This document shows positions 52,652 to 62,118 of a DNA stretch of 64,000 nucleotides, piece by piece; positions within the stretch are counted from its first letter, which is position 1, and every line of letters begins with the position of its first letter. The notes beneath the pieces were generated by a model, which searched no databases, had not been told where the DNA came from, and was given only the letters and a program-made list of their open reading frames with translations. This DNA comes from UBA9160 sp035489755 (GTDB taxonomy: Bacteria; Myxococcota_A; UBA9160), in contig DATGZK010000021.1 in assembly GCA_035489755.1 (NCBI GenBank), positions 62,001 through 126,000 of the forward strand, given 5' to 3'. Position numbers and translations under genes: made by a program.

Positions 52652-53827
52652 CTACACCCGGAGGAGTAATCCCTTCAGGTAGACGCCTTCGGGATGATCG
52701 AGCGAAACCGGGTGGTCCGCGGGCGCGCCAAGCTCGCGCAGCACCTGCGCGGGACGTGCGGCGTCGAGCGAGGCGGCGAACGCCACCTGGCGCAGGAGCT
52801 TCGCGTCCACGGAATGGGAACAGGAGAAGGCAAAGACAAGCGCCCCGGGTGCTGCGCGCCGGAGCGCAAAGAGAAGCACGTCCTTGTGCGCCCGCGCCGC
52901 GCGCGGAGCGTCCGCTGCGCGCCGGGCCAAGGGCGGCGGGTCGATCACGATGAGGTCGTAACGGCCGGCGTCTTGGCGAACGAAGCGGAACGCGTCGGTC
53001 TCGAAAAAGGCAGTTTCGGAAGCGGGAGCGGCGGCGGCGACATTTTCCCTGGCCAGCGCGAGCGCATCTGCAGACGATTCGACGACCGTGAGCGAGACCG
53101 CGCCCGCGCGCGCTGCTGCGACCGAAAATCCTCCCGTATAGGCAAAGAGATCGAGCACACGGCGCCCGGCGGCGAGCGACTCGACGAGGTCTCGGGAGTC
53201 CCTCTGGTCGAGGTAGAACCCCGTCTTCTGACCATGCACAAGATCCACCGCGTAGCGGCGCGCACGTTCGCGGATCCACACCTTAGGTTCGGGCGCCGCG
53301 CCCCAGAGAGGGCCTTCGTGCACGGCGACGCCCTCGCGCCGCGCCGCCGCCGCGTCGGCGCGCTCGAAGCCCGACGGCGCGGAAGTGGCCTCGCGCAGCG
53401 CGCTCAGAAGGAGCGCGCGACGTACGCTCATGCCCGCGGCGCCAAGCTTCATGACCACGACGTCGCCGTAGCGATCGACCACAAGCCCGGGAAGCCCGTC
53501 GGCTTCGCTGTTCACGAGACGCACTGCGTCCGTCTCGCCGATGAGGGGATCCCCCGCGCGCCGGGCGACGGCTTGCGCAACGCGCTCGAAGAGGAGGGCG
53601 TCGTCCGGTGCCTCCTTGCCGAAGACGAGAATGCGCACCCGGATTTGCGAGGCGGGGGAATAGTGTCCGAAGCCGAGCGTTTCGCCTTCGGCGGACACCA
53701 GCCGCGCCCACGCACCGGCGGATTCCTCGCCTGCGTCGAGAACGCGCGCCACCGCGCCCGAGAGCACCCAGGGGTGACGCCGGCGGGCCGATTTGTCGCG
53801 GCCGGGGAGGAGGACGACATCGATCAC
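52652..53827 (-). CDS. RlmI-like rRNA (cytosine-C5) methyltransferase
   Basis: 391 residues with an N-terminal PUA-like domain (KSARRRHPWVLSGAVARV) and a Rossmann methyltransferase: VLDLFAYTGGFSVAAARAGA for SAM, YDLIVIDPPPLA and FSCSHSVDAKLLRQVAF with the conserved cysteine of the catalytic loop. GFYLDQRDSRDLVESL is an RlmI family hallmark. It likely methylates C1962-type rRNA. GTG 53827 is the selected start. It is followed by the toroid gene. Confidence 0.88.
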   Translation of the reverse strand: MIDVVLLPGRDKSARRRHPWVLSGAVARVLDAGEESAGAWARLVSAEGETLGFGHYSPASQIRVRILVFGKEAPDDALLFERVAQAVARRAGDPLIGETDAVRLVNSEADGLPGLVVDRYGDVVVMKLGAAGMSVRRALLLSALREATSAPSGFERADAAAARREGVAVHEGPLWGAAPEPKVWIRERARRYAVDLVHGQKTGFYLDQRDSRDLVESLAAGRRVLDLFAYTGGFSVAAARAGAVSLTVVESSADALALARENVAAAAPASETAFFETDAFRFVRQDAGRYDLIVIDPPPLARRAADAPRAARAHKDVLLFALRRAAPGALVFAFSCSHSVDAKLLRQVAFAASLDAARPAQVLRELGAPADHPVSLDHPEGVYLKGLLLRV

Positions 53828-53999
53828 GCAGCGACCATGGGGCAGAGGGGGCAGCGCGTCCACCGAAGGCGAGGCGAGATTCCGCCTCTCGCCCCGTGGC
53901 CAGCGATTGCCCCTGCCCCGACCGCCGCGGGAGAAGCCGCAGCCGTAAAGACCGCGGATCCCAGCCTGGGGGCCGTCCCATTTTGAATGAAGAACCTTC

Positions 54000-56099
54000 A
54001 TGGAGTGGGAAGGCAGCTGCACAGGTCCGTGGCTTTCTCCCCCTTCGGCGGTGGACGCAGGGGGCGAGCCTCGATACATGGCTTGGTTCGTGATCGGGCC
54101 CGACGAAAACCCGCCACGGATGCCTGCCCCGCCCGGCGACGAGCCGACGCGCTTCCAGCGGCTCCTTCGGATCATGGTGGGAAGGCCCCGGGACCTTTCC
54201 GACCAGTCGATCTTCCATCGAATCGCCCTCATCCCATTTCTCGCCTGGGTCGGGCTCGGGGCCGACGGTCTCTCCTCCTCCTCGTACGGACCCGAGGAGG
54301 CCTTCCGAGCCCTCGGTACGCACACCTCGCTCGCCGTGATGCTCGCGGTGGCGGTGGGGATCACGGTCCTCCTCATCTCCGCCGCCTATAGCCGCATCAT
54401 CGAAGAGTTCCCGCATGGCGGTGGGGGCTACGTCGTCGCCACCAAACTCCTCGGCGCACCGATCGGTGTGGTTTCGGGGGCCGCACTCGTCGTCGACTAC
54501 ATGCTCACCATCACGGTTTCGATCGCAGCAGCGGGCGACGCGCTCTTCAGCCTGCTTCCGCTCCCCGCGCAGAGCGCGAAACTCGCGGTCGAGGCCCTTC
54601 TCATTCTCGTGCTCACCCTCTTGAACCTGCGGGGCGTCCGCGAGTCCGCTGTGGCGCTCGCGCCCGTCTTCGTGCTCTTCCTGGTGACCCACCTCGTGCT
54701 GATCGGGGGCACGCTCCTCGCGCATGTGCCCGACGTTCCCGCCGTGGCTTCTGGGGTGACGCAGGGGATCCAGGGATCGGCGCACTCGCTCGGCGTAGCA
54801 GGAATGCTGCTTCTCGTCGTCTACGCCTACTCCCTGGGCGGCGGAACGTACACGGGAATCGAAGCGGTCTCGAACGGCGTCCCCCTCATGCGAGAGCCCC
54901 GTGTTGCGACGGCCAAGCGCACTATGGTGTACATGGCCTCCTCCCTCGCCTTCACCGCCGCAGGCCTCGTCCTCTGCTACCTCTTGCTCCGCATCGCGCC
55001 CGAACAGGGCAAGACGATGAATGCAGTCCTGGCCGAAAGGTTCGCCGGTAGCGGAGGCTTCGGCTTCTTGTTTGTCACGCTTTCGCTCGTGTCCGAGGGC
55101 GCGCTCCTCGTCGTCGCAGGCCAGGCCGGGTTCATCGATGGTCCGCGCGTCCTCGCCAACATGGCGATTGATTCCTGGGTGCCGCACCGATTCTCAGCCC
55201 TCTCCGACCGGCTGACCACGCACAACGGCGTGATTGTGATGGCCGCGGCTTCGCTCGCCGCGCTGCTGTACACGCGAGGCGACGTGGGACACCTCGTGGT
55301 CATGTACAGCATCAACGTCTTCGTGACCTTCTCGCTCTCGATGCTCGCGATGCTCCTCCTGTGGTGGCGGGCGAGGCACACACGGAATGGCTGGAAGCGG
55401 AAGACGGCGCTCTTCGCCTCCGGCTTCGTGCTGTGCGCCACGATCCTGACCATCACGGTCCTTGAGAAGTTTCGGGAGGGGGGCTGGATCACACTCGCGG
55501 GAACGGGGGGGCTCGTCGCGCTCTGCTTTGCGATCCGGTCCCACTACCGCACGGTGGGCCAGAAGCTCGCCTCCCTCGACGAGACGCTGATCGACCTGCC
55601 GGCCGAGCCGGGAGCCGGAGTGCCGCGCCCCATCGACCCGATGAAGCCGACCGCCGCCGTGCTCGTCACGAGTTACGGGGGCCTTGGCATCCATACCGTC
55701 CTCGGCATCCACAAGACCTTCCCCAACTACTTCCAGAACTTCATCTTCCTCTCGGTCGGCGTGATCGATTCGGGCGAGATGAAGGGCGAGGCGGCGCTCC
55801 CCGAGCTCACCAAGCGCACGGAACAATGCCTCCAGCGCTACGTGGGGCTCGCGGCCGGGCTGGGTTTGCCCGCCGCCTACCGGATGCGCGTCGGGACCGA
55901 GGTGGTGGAGGAAGTGGATCGGCTGGCGCGCGACATCGCATCCGAGTTCCCGCACACCACCTTCTTCTCTGGCCAACTCATCTTCCGCCGCGAAGCGTGG
56001 TACCAGCGGCTGCTGCACAACGAGACTGCCTTCTCGATTCAGAAGCGTCTTCAGTGGCGCGGCCAAGCGATGGTCATCCTTCCCGTCCGAGTGCAATAG
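54000..56099 (+). CDS. APC-superfamily permease with C-terminal cytosolic domain (KimA-like)
   Basis: Up to 699 residues; ATG 54078 (MAWFVIGP) is an alternative start giving 673. Twelve membrane segments follow LADGLSSSSYGPEEAF, an APC-superfamily opening resembling the KimA potassium importer. The last about 140 residues are soluble (KPTAAVLVTSYGGLGIHTVL ... IASEFPHTTFFSGQLIFRRE). KimA imports potassium; whether this one does or carries an amino acid is not decided. It is transcribed away from the RlmI-like gene and followed by the DUF255 gene. Confidence 0.82.
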   Translation: MEWEGSCTGPWLSPPSAVDAGGEPRYMAWFVIGPDENPPRMPAPPGDEPTRFQRLLRIMVGRPRDLSDQSIFHRIALIPFLAWVGLGADGLSSSSYGPEEAFRALGTHTSLAVMLAVAVGITVLLISAAYSRIIEEFPHGGGGYVVATKLLGAPIGVVSGAALVVDYMLTITVSIAAAGDALFSLLPLPAQSAKLAVEALLILVLTLLNLRGVRESAVALAPVFVLFLVTHLVLIGGTLLAHVPDVPAVASGVTQGIQGSAHSLGVAGMLLLVVYAYSLGGGTYTGIEAVSNGVPLMREPRVATAKRTMVYMASSLAFTAAGLVLCYLLLRIAPEQGKTMNAVLAERFAGSGGFGFLFVTLSLVSEGALLVVAGQAGFIDGPRVLANMAIDSWVPHRFSALSDRLTTHNGVIVMAAASLAALLYTRGDVGHLVVMYSINVFVTFSLSMLAMLLLWWRARHTRNGWKRKTALFASGFVLCATILTITVLEKFREGGWITLAGTGGLVALCFAIRSHYRTVGQKLASLDETLIDLPAEPGAGVPRPIDPMKPTAAVLVTSYGGLGIHTVLGIHKTFPNYFQNFIFLSVGVIDSGEMKGEAALPELTKRTEQCLQRYVGLAAGLGLPAAYRMRVGTEVVEEVDRLARDIASEFPHTTFFSGQLIFRREAWYQRLLHNETAFSIQKRLQWRGQAMVILPVRVQ

Positions 56100-56142
56100 C
56101 GGCGAGGCGGGCTAGCCTCGGTCCTCATCCAGCGAGGAGCCG

Positions 56143-58212
56143 ATGAGCCAACCCGAGGGTCGTGCCGCCACCCAAGCCAACCGCCTTGCGCGCGAGACGA
56201 GCGCCTACCTGCGGCAGCACATGCACAACCCGGTGGACTGGTATGCGTGGGGCCCGGAAGCCTTCGACCGTGCGCGCAACGACGACAAGCCGCTGCTCAT
56301 CTCCATCGGCTACAGCGCGTGTCATTGGTGCCACGTGATGGAACGCGAGTCGTTCGAGGACTCCCAGACGGCAGCCCTCATGAATCGGCTCTTCGTCAAC
56401 ATCAAGGTGGACCGCGAAGAGCGGCCCGACGTCGACCAGATCTACATGGACACCGTGGTGCGTCTGACCGGCCATGGCGGCTGGCCGCTCACGGTCTTCT
56501 GCACCCCGGACGGCCGGCCCTACTACGGCGGCACCTACTTCCCGCCCGAGGCCGCCCAGGGCAGGGCCTCGTTCCGGCAGGTGCTGGAGGCCGTGGAGCG
56601 CGCCTTTCGCACGCAGCGCGATGAGGTGGAGCGCAGCGCTGCGTCGATCCTCGCCGCGTTGCGCCAGCGGCCTTCGGGCGTAGCCACCGAACCCCCCGGC
56701 ACGCACAACCTCCGCACTGCGGCGAGTGAGCTCCTCTCGAGTGCGGACGCCCTGCACGGCGGATTTGGCGCCGCGCCGAAGTTCCCGACCCCGACCAACC
56801 TCGACCTGCTGACAGCCGCCCTCGACGTGCTGCCGCCCGAAGACTCGCGCGCGGTGCTCGACTTCCTGGGCATTACCTGTCGAGAGATGTCGCGCCGCGG
56901 CCTTTACGACCAGCTCGGCGGCGGCTTCCACCGCTATTGTGTCGACGCAGAGTGGACGATCCCGCATTTCGAAAAGATGCTCTACGACCAAGGCCAGCTC
57001 CTGCGGACCTATGCCGAGGTGTGGCGTCGACGCGGAGCGAGCGAGGACGATCTGCTCTGGCCCATCCGCGAGACCGCGGAGTACCTGCGCCGCGAGATGA
57101 CGGGGCCGGAGGGAGGCTATTTTGCCAGCCAGGACGCCGATAGCGAAGGGGTCGAGGGCAAGTTCTTTGTGTGGACGCCCGGGCAAATCGAAGCCGTCCT
57201 CGGGCGCGAGCGCGCGTCCGCATTCTGCAAGGCCTACGCTGTGACCGAAGCTGGAAACTTCGAGCACGGAACGACCCAGCTGATCGATGTCGCGCGCCGG
57301 CCTCGTGCGGAGTTTGCGGCCGAGCGCCGGGAGCTTCTCGCGGCTCGCGCCAAGCGGGTGCCCCCGGCCACGGACCAAAAGCGCGTTGCAGCCTGGAATG
57401 GTCTTGCGATTTCCGGCCTCGCTCGCGCGGCGAGTCTCCTCGGCGACGCGGCGATGCTCGCCGACGGCGCCGCGGCCGCGGACTTCGTGCTCACGCGAAT
57501 GCGCTCCCCGCAAGGGCAGCTCCTGCGTGTGTTCGCGGAAGGGCGCAGCCAGGTACCGGCCTTCCTGGACGATCTCGCCGCCATCCTCGAGGCCTGCCTC
57601 GACCTCTATCGCGCCGGCGCGGGGGAGCGATTCCTGCGCGCGGCGACTGGTTTTGCGACGGACATCGCCGAGCGCTTCTTTGACGAGGCGGAGGGCGACC
57701 TCTTCTTTACGCCCAAAGACGCAGAGCGACTGGTCTATCGGCCCCGCTCCGATCACGACGGCGCAACGCCACACTCGACCGGCCACGCGGTGCTCGGCCT
57801 GCTGCGTGCCTCCGCGCTTTGCGGGCGCCCCGACCTAGGGCGCGTCGCGCAGCGCGTGATTCGCGCCCACGCCTTCATGCTGGAACGGGCGCCCGCCGCG
57901 TTCCCCACGCTCATTCGTGCCGCGCACCTGGCGGAGCGGGGCGTCTCTGTAGCGGTCGTCGTCGGGGAGCCGGACCACCCCTTGACCCGAGATCTGCTCG
58001 CAAGGGCTCGGCAGGTGCTGCTGCCGGAGGACGCGGTCCTGGGGATCGCACCTTCCGGTCCAGCACCGTTTGGTGTCGACCCTGCGTGGCTCTCGGGCCG
58101 TGTCGCGGTGGATGGGAAGCCCACAGTCTACGTCTGCCACGGCACGACCTGTTCACTCCCTGTCACGCAGCCGGAGGCGCTGTTGTCGGCCCTCGAGAGG
58201 AGCCTCCCATGA
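56143..58212 (+). CDS. DUF255 thioredoxin-fold protein (YyaL/SSP411 family)
   Basis: 689 residues. N-terminal thioredoxin fold with CHWC at 60-63 in ISIGYSACHWCHVMERESFED, the family signature, then GGWPLTVFCTPDGRPYYGGTYFPPE; the rest is an alpha/alpha barrel like N-acylglucosamine epimerases (FPTPTNLDLL, FHRYCVDAEWTIPHFEKMLYDQGQLL). The in vivo role is unknown. GAGGAG precedes the ATG. The stop overlaps the next gene (ATGA). Confidence 0.92.
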   Translation: MSQPEGRAATQANRLARETSAYLRQHMHNPVDWYAWGPEAFDRARNDDKPLLISIGYSACHWCHVMERESFEDSQTAALMNRLFVNIKVDREERPDVDQIYMDTVVRLTGHGGWPLTVFCTPDGRPYYGGTYFPPEAAQGRASFRQVLEAVERAFRTQRDEVERSAASILAALRQRPSGVATEPPGTHNLRTAASELLSSADALHGGFGAAPKFPTPTNLDLLTAALDVLPPEDSRAVLDFLGITCREMSRRGLYDQLGGGFHRYCVDAEWTIPHFEKMLYDQGQLLRTYAEVWRRRGASEDDLLWPIRETAEYLRREMTGPEGGYFASQDADSEGVEGKFFVWTPGQIEAVLGRERASAFCKAYAVTEAGNFEHGTTQLIDVARRPRAEFAAERRELLAARAKRVPPATDQKRVAAWNGLAISGLARAASLLGDAAMLADGAAAADFVLTRMRSPQGQLLRVFAEGRSQVPAFLDDLAAILEACLDLYRAGAGERFLRAATGFATDIAERFFDEAEGDLFFTPKDAERLVYRPRSDHDGATPHSTGHAVLGLLRASALCGRPDLGRVAQRVIRAHAFMLERAPAAFPTLIRAAHLAERGVSVAVVVGEPDHPLTRDLLARARQVLLPEDAVLGIAPSGPAPFGVDPAWLSGRVAVDGKPTVYVCHGTTCSLPVTQPEALLSALERSLP

Positions 58213-59258
58213 CAAAGCCCCCCGCCCACCGCGACCTGCGCACTGGCCACGACGACGGCCTCGTGCCGCTTGCCCCCCTCGACGTGGGGCAGCTCGGCAG
58301 CGTCGACGAGCTGGTGCGCGGCATGGGACGCACCGCCTTCGGTGGACGGCGACTCGGCGAAGCCGCCGATGTGCTCGAGGCGATGGTTCGCGATCCGGAG
58401 TGCTTTCGCGTCGTCACGATCTCCGGCGCCATGACGATTGCGAAGCAAGGTCTCGTCTTGTGCGAGATGATCGACCGCGGCTGGGTGCAAGGGGTGGTCG
58501 CGACCGGGGCGCTCATGACGCACGGCTTCGTCGAAGCCGCGGGCATGTTGCACTTCAAGCATCGCAAATCGATGAGCGATGAGGAGCTCTTCGAGAAGGG
58601 ATACAACCGCGTCTACGATACCGTTGAGCTGGAACAGAACCTCGACGACACCGAGAAGATCGTCTCGGAAACGCTGGATGGCCTCGCAGAAGACACCGTT
58701 CTGTGCAGCTCGATCGTGACGGAAGCCCTGGGACGCTATCTCGCCAAGCACGCTCCGGGTCGTGCCATTCTGAAGAGCGCAGTCGCGAAGGGCGTCCCGG
58801 TCTACGTTCCCGCGTTCACGGACTCTGAGCTCGGCCTGGACGTCGCGGTCTACAACCGGCGCCGCGAGATGCAGGGTCGAAAGCGGCGCCCCTTCGATCC
58901 GTTCCTCGACCTCGAGCGTTACACCGACCAGATCCGCGCCCACGAGACCATCGGCATCCTCACCATCGGCGGAGGCGTTCCGAGAAACTGGGCCCAGCAG
59001 GTGGGCCCTTACCTCGACATCTCCCAGAAGCGCCTCGGCGTTAGCGAGCCCTTCCGCCGCTTTCGCTACGGGGTGCGGATCTGCCCGGAGCCCGACCACT
59101 GGGGCGGCCTCTCGGGTTGTACCTATACCGAGGGGGTCTCGTGGGGGAAGTTCGTGCCGGAAAGCGAAGGCGGCCGCTTTGCAGAAGTCATGGCCGACGC
59201 CACGATTGCCTGGCCGCTCGTGGTGCGTGCGGTGATTGAGCGCATGGGGCGCCGTTAG
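58209..59258 (+). CDS. Deoxyhypusine-synthase-family protein (bacterial homospermidine-synthase candidate)
   Basis: 349 residues of the deoxyhypusine synthase family, which uses NAD and spermidine to move an aminobutyl group. The lysine that carries the imine is kept: K314 in GVSWGKFVPE; ILTIGGGVPRNWAQQ is the NAD loop. Bacteria lack eIF5A, the archaeal/eukaryotic substrate, so bacterial members often act as homospermidine synthases. Overlaps the DUF255 gene (ATGA), showing co-expression. Confidence 0.88.
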   Translation: MTKPPAHRDLRTGHDDGLVPLAPLDVGQLGSVDELVRGMGRTAFGGRRLGEAADVLEAMVRDPECFRVVTISGAMTIAKQGLVLCEMIDRGWVQGVVATGALMTHGFVEAAGMLHFKHRKSMSDEELFEKGYNRVYDTVELEQNLDDTEKIVSETLDGLAEDTVLCSSIVTEALGRYLAKHAPGRAILKSAVAKGVPVYVPAFTDSELGLDVAVYNRRREMQGRKRRPFDPFLDLERYTDQIRAHETIGILTIGGGVPRNWAQQVGPYLDISQKRLGVSEPFRRFRYGVRICPEPDHWGGLSGCTYTEGVSWGKFVPESEGGRFAEVMADATIAWPLVVRAVIERMGRR

Positions 59259-59295
59259 CAGCTGCGCTCCCGCGTCGGGCGCTGGGCGAGATGGG

Positions 59296-60933
59296 GTGAG
59301 TGCAAGGGTGGAGGGCGTCGTCACCGCAAGGGGCAGGTTGGCGCAGCGGGGGGCGCGCGCGCTCCTCGCATCGCTGCCCGCTCTGGCTGGGCTCTTTCTC
59401 TCGGGATGCCTGGTGGGGCCGGGCTACGTCCGGCCCGCGGTCGCAACCGACGCCGCTTGGCTCGAGTCGAACGACCCCGCGGTCCGCGCGGAGCCTGCGG
59501 AGACCACGCGCTGGTGGGAAGTTTTTGCCGATCCGACGCTCGTCCGCTTGGTCGAGACGGCCTACGCCGAGAATTTAACGCTCCGCTCGGCGGGCCTTCG
59601 CGTCGTTGAGGTCCAGGCGCGCCGCGGCATCGCGATCGGAACCCTCTTCCCGCAGCAACAAGCCCTGATCGGCTCCTATTCCTACACACTGCAGAGCGAA
59701 AACACCTTCCTCGGCACCTTCGGCGGACCCCGGGGATTTAACACCTTTCTGGCGGGCTTCGACGCCGCCTGGGAGATCGACCTTTGGGGAAAGTTCCGCC
59801 GGGCCATAGAGGCGGCGGACTCGGACCTCCTGGCCGCGGTGGCGAGCTATGACGATGTCCTCGTGAGCCTGGTTTCCGAGGTCGCCGCCACCTACCTCGC
59901 CATCCGGACGCTGGATGAGCGGCTCGCGGTGACGCGGGACAACGTGCGAGTGCAGGAGGACAGCCTTGGCATTGCGCGGGTGCGCTATGAAGCCGGTGGC
60001 ACCTCCGAGCTCGACGTGCAGCAGGCGGCGTCTCTCCTTCACGACACCGAAGCCACGATTCCCGATCTCGAGCGCCTGCGGCGCCAGGCCATCGATTCCT
60101 TGTGCGTACTCCTCGGCATGCCGCCCCAGGAGCTGGCAGAGCTCTTGGGAGGTCCGGGAATCTTGCCGGAGGTGCCGGTGAGCGTCGCGGTGGGGGTGCC
60201 TGCGGATCTGCTTCGGCGGCGCCCCGATGTCCGCAGCGCCGAGTACGCCGCGGCTGCGCAGAGCGCGCGGATCGGCGTAGCCACCGCGGAACTTCTGCCC
60301 GCCTTCCAACTGACAGGGACGGTCGGGCTCTCTGCCGAGCAAGCCGCAAGGTGGTTCGAAGGCCAAGCGTTCGAGGCCCTGGCCGGACCCTCCTTCAACT
60401 GGCCTGTCCTCAACTATGGCCGCTTGATCAACGATGTCCGGCTGCAAGACGCGACCTTCCAAGAGCTGGCGACTGCGTACTCCAATACGGTCCTCGTCGC
60501 CCAGCAAGAGGTCGAAGATGCGCTCGTCGGATACCTGCGCGGGACGGAGCGCGTCCAGCGCCTCGCTGAGGCGGACGAGGCCGCTCACCGTGCCGTGGAC
60601 CTCTCGATCATCCAGTATCGCGAGGGCGCAACGGACTACACCTCTGTCTTGAATACCCAGCAAGCGAAGCTGCGCGAAGACGACGAGCTCGTAAACGAGC
60701 GCGGCATCGTGGCGCTGAGCGTCGTGGCTCTTTACAAAGCCCTGGGCGGTGGCTGGGAGCTGCGCGAGGGCCAGGACTTTGTGCCCGCCAAGACCCGCGA
60801 GGAGATGCAGGCCCGAACGCGCTGGGGGGGACTCCTCTCCCAGAAGGCCCAGTCACAGGACGTCGACAAGGCCGAATCCGATACGGAGAAGCATGCGTGG
60901 TGGCAGTGGAGGTGGTGGTGGCCCAAGTGGTGA
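59296..60933 (+). CDS. RND efflux outer-membrane factor (NodT/TolC family lipoprotein)
   Basis: 545 residues, outer-membrane channel. A lipobox LAGLFLSGCLVGPGY is followed by two TolC repeat halves (WWEVFADPTLVRLVETAYAEN, LAAFDAAWEIDLWGKFRR-type, and ATYSNTVLVAQQEVEDALVGYLR). GTG 59296 gives the lipoprotein directly; an earlier in-frame start is possible. The C-terminus ends in a strongly tryptophan-rich tail. The stop overlaps the next gene (GTGA). Confidence 0.93.
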   Translation: MSARVEGVVTARGRLAQRGARALLASLPALAGLFLSGCLVGPGYVRPAVATDAAWLESNDPAVRAEPAETTRWWEVFADPTLVRLVETAYAENLTLRSAGLRVVEVQARRGIAIGTLFPQQQALIGSYSYTLQSENTFLGTFGGPRGFNTFLAGFDAAWEIDLWGKFRRAIEAADSDLLAAVASYDDVLVSLVSEVAATYLAIRTLDERLAVTRDNVRVQEDSLGIARVRYEAGGTSELDVQQAASLLHDTEATIPDLERLRRQAIDSLCVLLGMPPQELAELLGGPGILPEVPVSVAVGVPADLLRRRPDVRSAEYAAAAQSARIGVATAELLPAFQLTGTVGLSAEQAARWFEGQAFEALAGPSFNWPVLNYGRLINDVRLQDATFQELATAYSNTVLVAQQEVEDALVGYLRGTERVQRLAEADEAAHRAVDLSIIQYREGATDYTSVLNTQQAKLREDDELVNERGIVALSVVALYKALGGGWELREGQDFVPAKTREEMQARTRWGGLLSQKAQSQDVDKAESDTEKHAWWQWRWWWPKW

Positions 60934-62108
60934 TACGCGCGAGGCGGATGCCCTGGGGCCCTCTCGGCGTGTCCCCGCTCGTTCTTTGCACGGCGGCAGC
61001 CCTCGCATGCGGAAGCGGCAATCGCTACGCCCCGCCCCCGCCGCCCGAGGTGACCGTCCAACAACCCGTCGAGCGAGAGGTCACGATCTACTCCGAGTTT
61101 TCCGGTCACACGGTCGCCTACGCGAGCGCAGACATCCGCGCGCGGGTCCAGGGCTACCTCCAGAGCTACAACTTCACGCCCGGCTCCGATGTCAAAAAGG
61201 GCGATCTTCTGTTCGTAATCGAGCCGACGCTCTACCAGGCCCAGTTCGACCAGGCCAAGGCGGATCTCGCCGGCAAGGAGGCGCAATCCCGGGCGGCCGA
61301 GCAGCAGCTCGAAATCACCCAGGCGATCTACCAAAAGTCCGCGGGCAGCCGTTCCGACCTCGTCAACAAGACGCAGGCACGCGACCTCGCCAAGGCCGAG
61401 GTCGATAACGCCCGGGCGCTCCTGGAAGCGGCCGCGCTCAATCTCTCCTACACCCACATCTATGCACCCTTTGATGGCTTGATCGATCGCAACTTGGTCG
61501 ACATTGGCAACCTCGTGGGCTCGGGCAGCCCGACGCTCCTCGCCACCATCGTGCGCTACGACCCGATTTACGCCTACTTCACGATGAGCGAGCGCGAGCT
61601 CCTCGAGTATCGAAACTGGCTGCACGAAGGGGGGGATTCGGCAAAGGACTCGAGCGATGTCGCGTATCTCGCGCTCGCGACGGAGATGGGATTCCCTCAC
61701 GTCGGGCGCGTCGACTACACTAGCAACCGGGTCGATCCCGACACCGGAACCATCGAGCTGCGCGCGGTCTTCCCGAATCCAGAGCGCCTCGTCCTTCCCG
61801 GCCTCTTTGAGCGTGTCCGCCTCCCGATGAGCCACGGCAAGGCGGTGCTCGTTCCCGAGGCCGCCGTGTCGGCCGACCAGGGCGGCCAGTACCTGCTCGT
61901 CGTGAACGACAAGAACATCGTCGAGTACCGGCGTGTGACCGTGGGCCCGGTCGTCAAAGGCGCGATGCGGGTGGTGCGCGACGGGGTCGGGACGAGCGAC
62001 TGGGTCGTCGTAAATGGGCTCCAGCGTGCGCGACCCGGAAGCGAGGTCAAGCCCACGCGAACCGAAGCGCCCGCTGCAGTGCCCACCGACGCCAAGGCCG
62101 GCCCGTGA
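60930..62108 (+). CDS. RND efflux periplasmic adaptor (MFP) subunit
   Basis: 392 residues, lipid-anchored adaptor (lipobox LVLCTAAALAC). VEREVTIYSEFSGHTVAYASADIRARVQGYL and FTPGSDVKKGDLLFVIEP form the biotinyl-like hybrid motif, a coiled-coil hairpin from FDQAKADLAGKEAQSRAAE, then beta-barrel YAPFDGLIDRNLVDIGNLVG. It joins the outer channel to the pump. GTG start overlaps the upstream stop; the pump gene starts 10 bases after this stop. Confidence 0.93.
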   Translation: MIRARRMPWGPLGVSPLVLCTAAALACGSGNRYAPPPPPEVTVQQPVEREVTIYSEFSGHTVAYASADIRARVQGYLQSYNFTPGSDVKKGDLLFVIEPTLYQAQFDQAKADLAGKEAQSRAAEQQLEITQAIYQKSAGSRSDLVNKTQARDLAKAEVDNARALLEAAALNLSYTHIYAPFDGLIDRNLVDIGNLVGSGSPTLLATIVRYDPIYAYFTMSERELLEYRNWLHEGGDSAKDSSDVAYLALATEMGFPHVGRVDYTSNRVDPDTGTIELRAVFPNPERLVLPGLFERVRLPMSHGKAVLVPEAAVSADQGGQYLLVVNDKNIVEYRRVTVGPVVKGAMRVVRDGVGTSDWVVVNGLQRARPGSEVKPTRTEAPAAVPTDAKAGP

Positions 62109-62118
62109 GACGCCCTGG

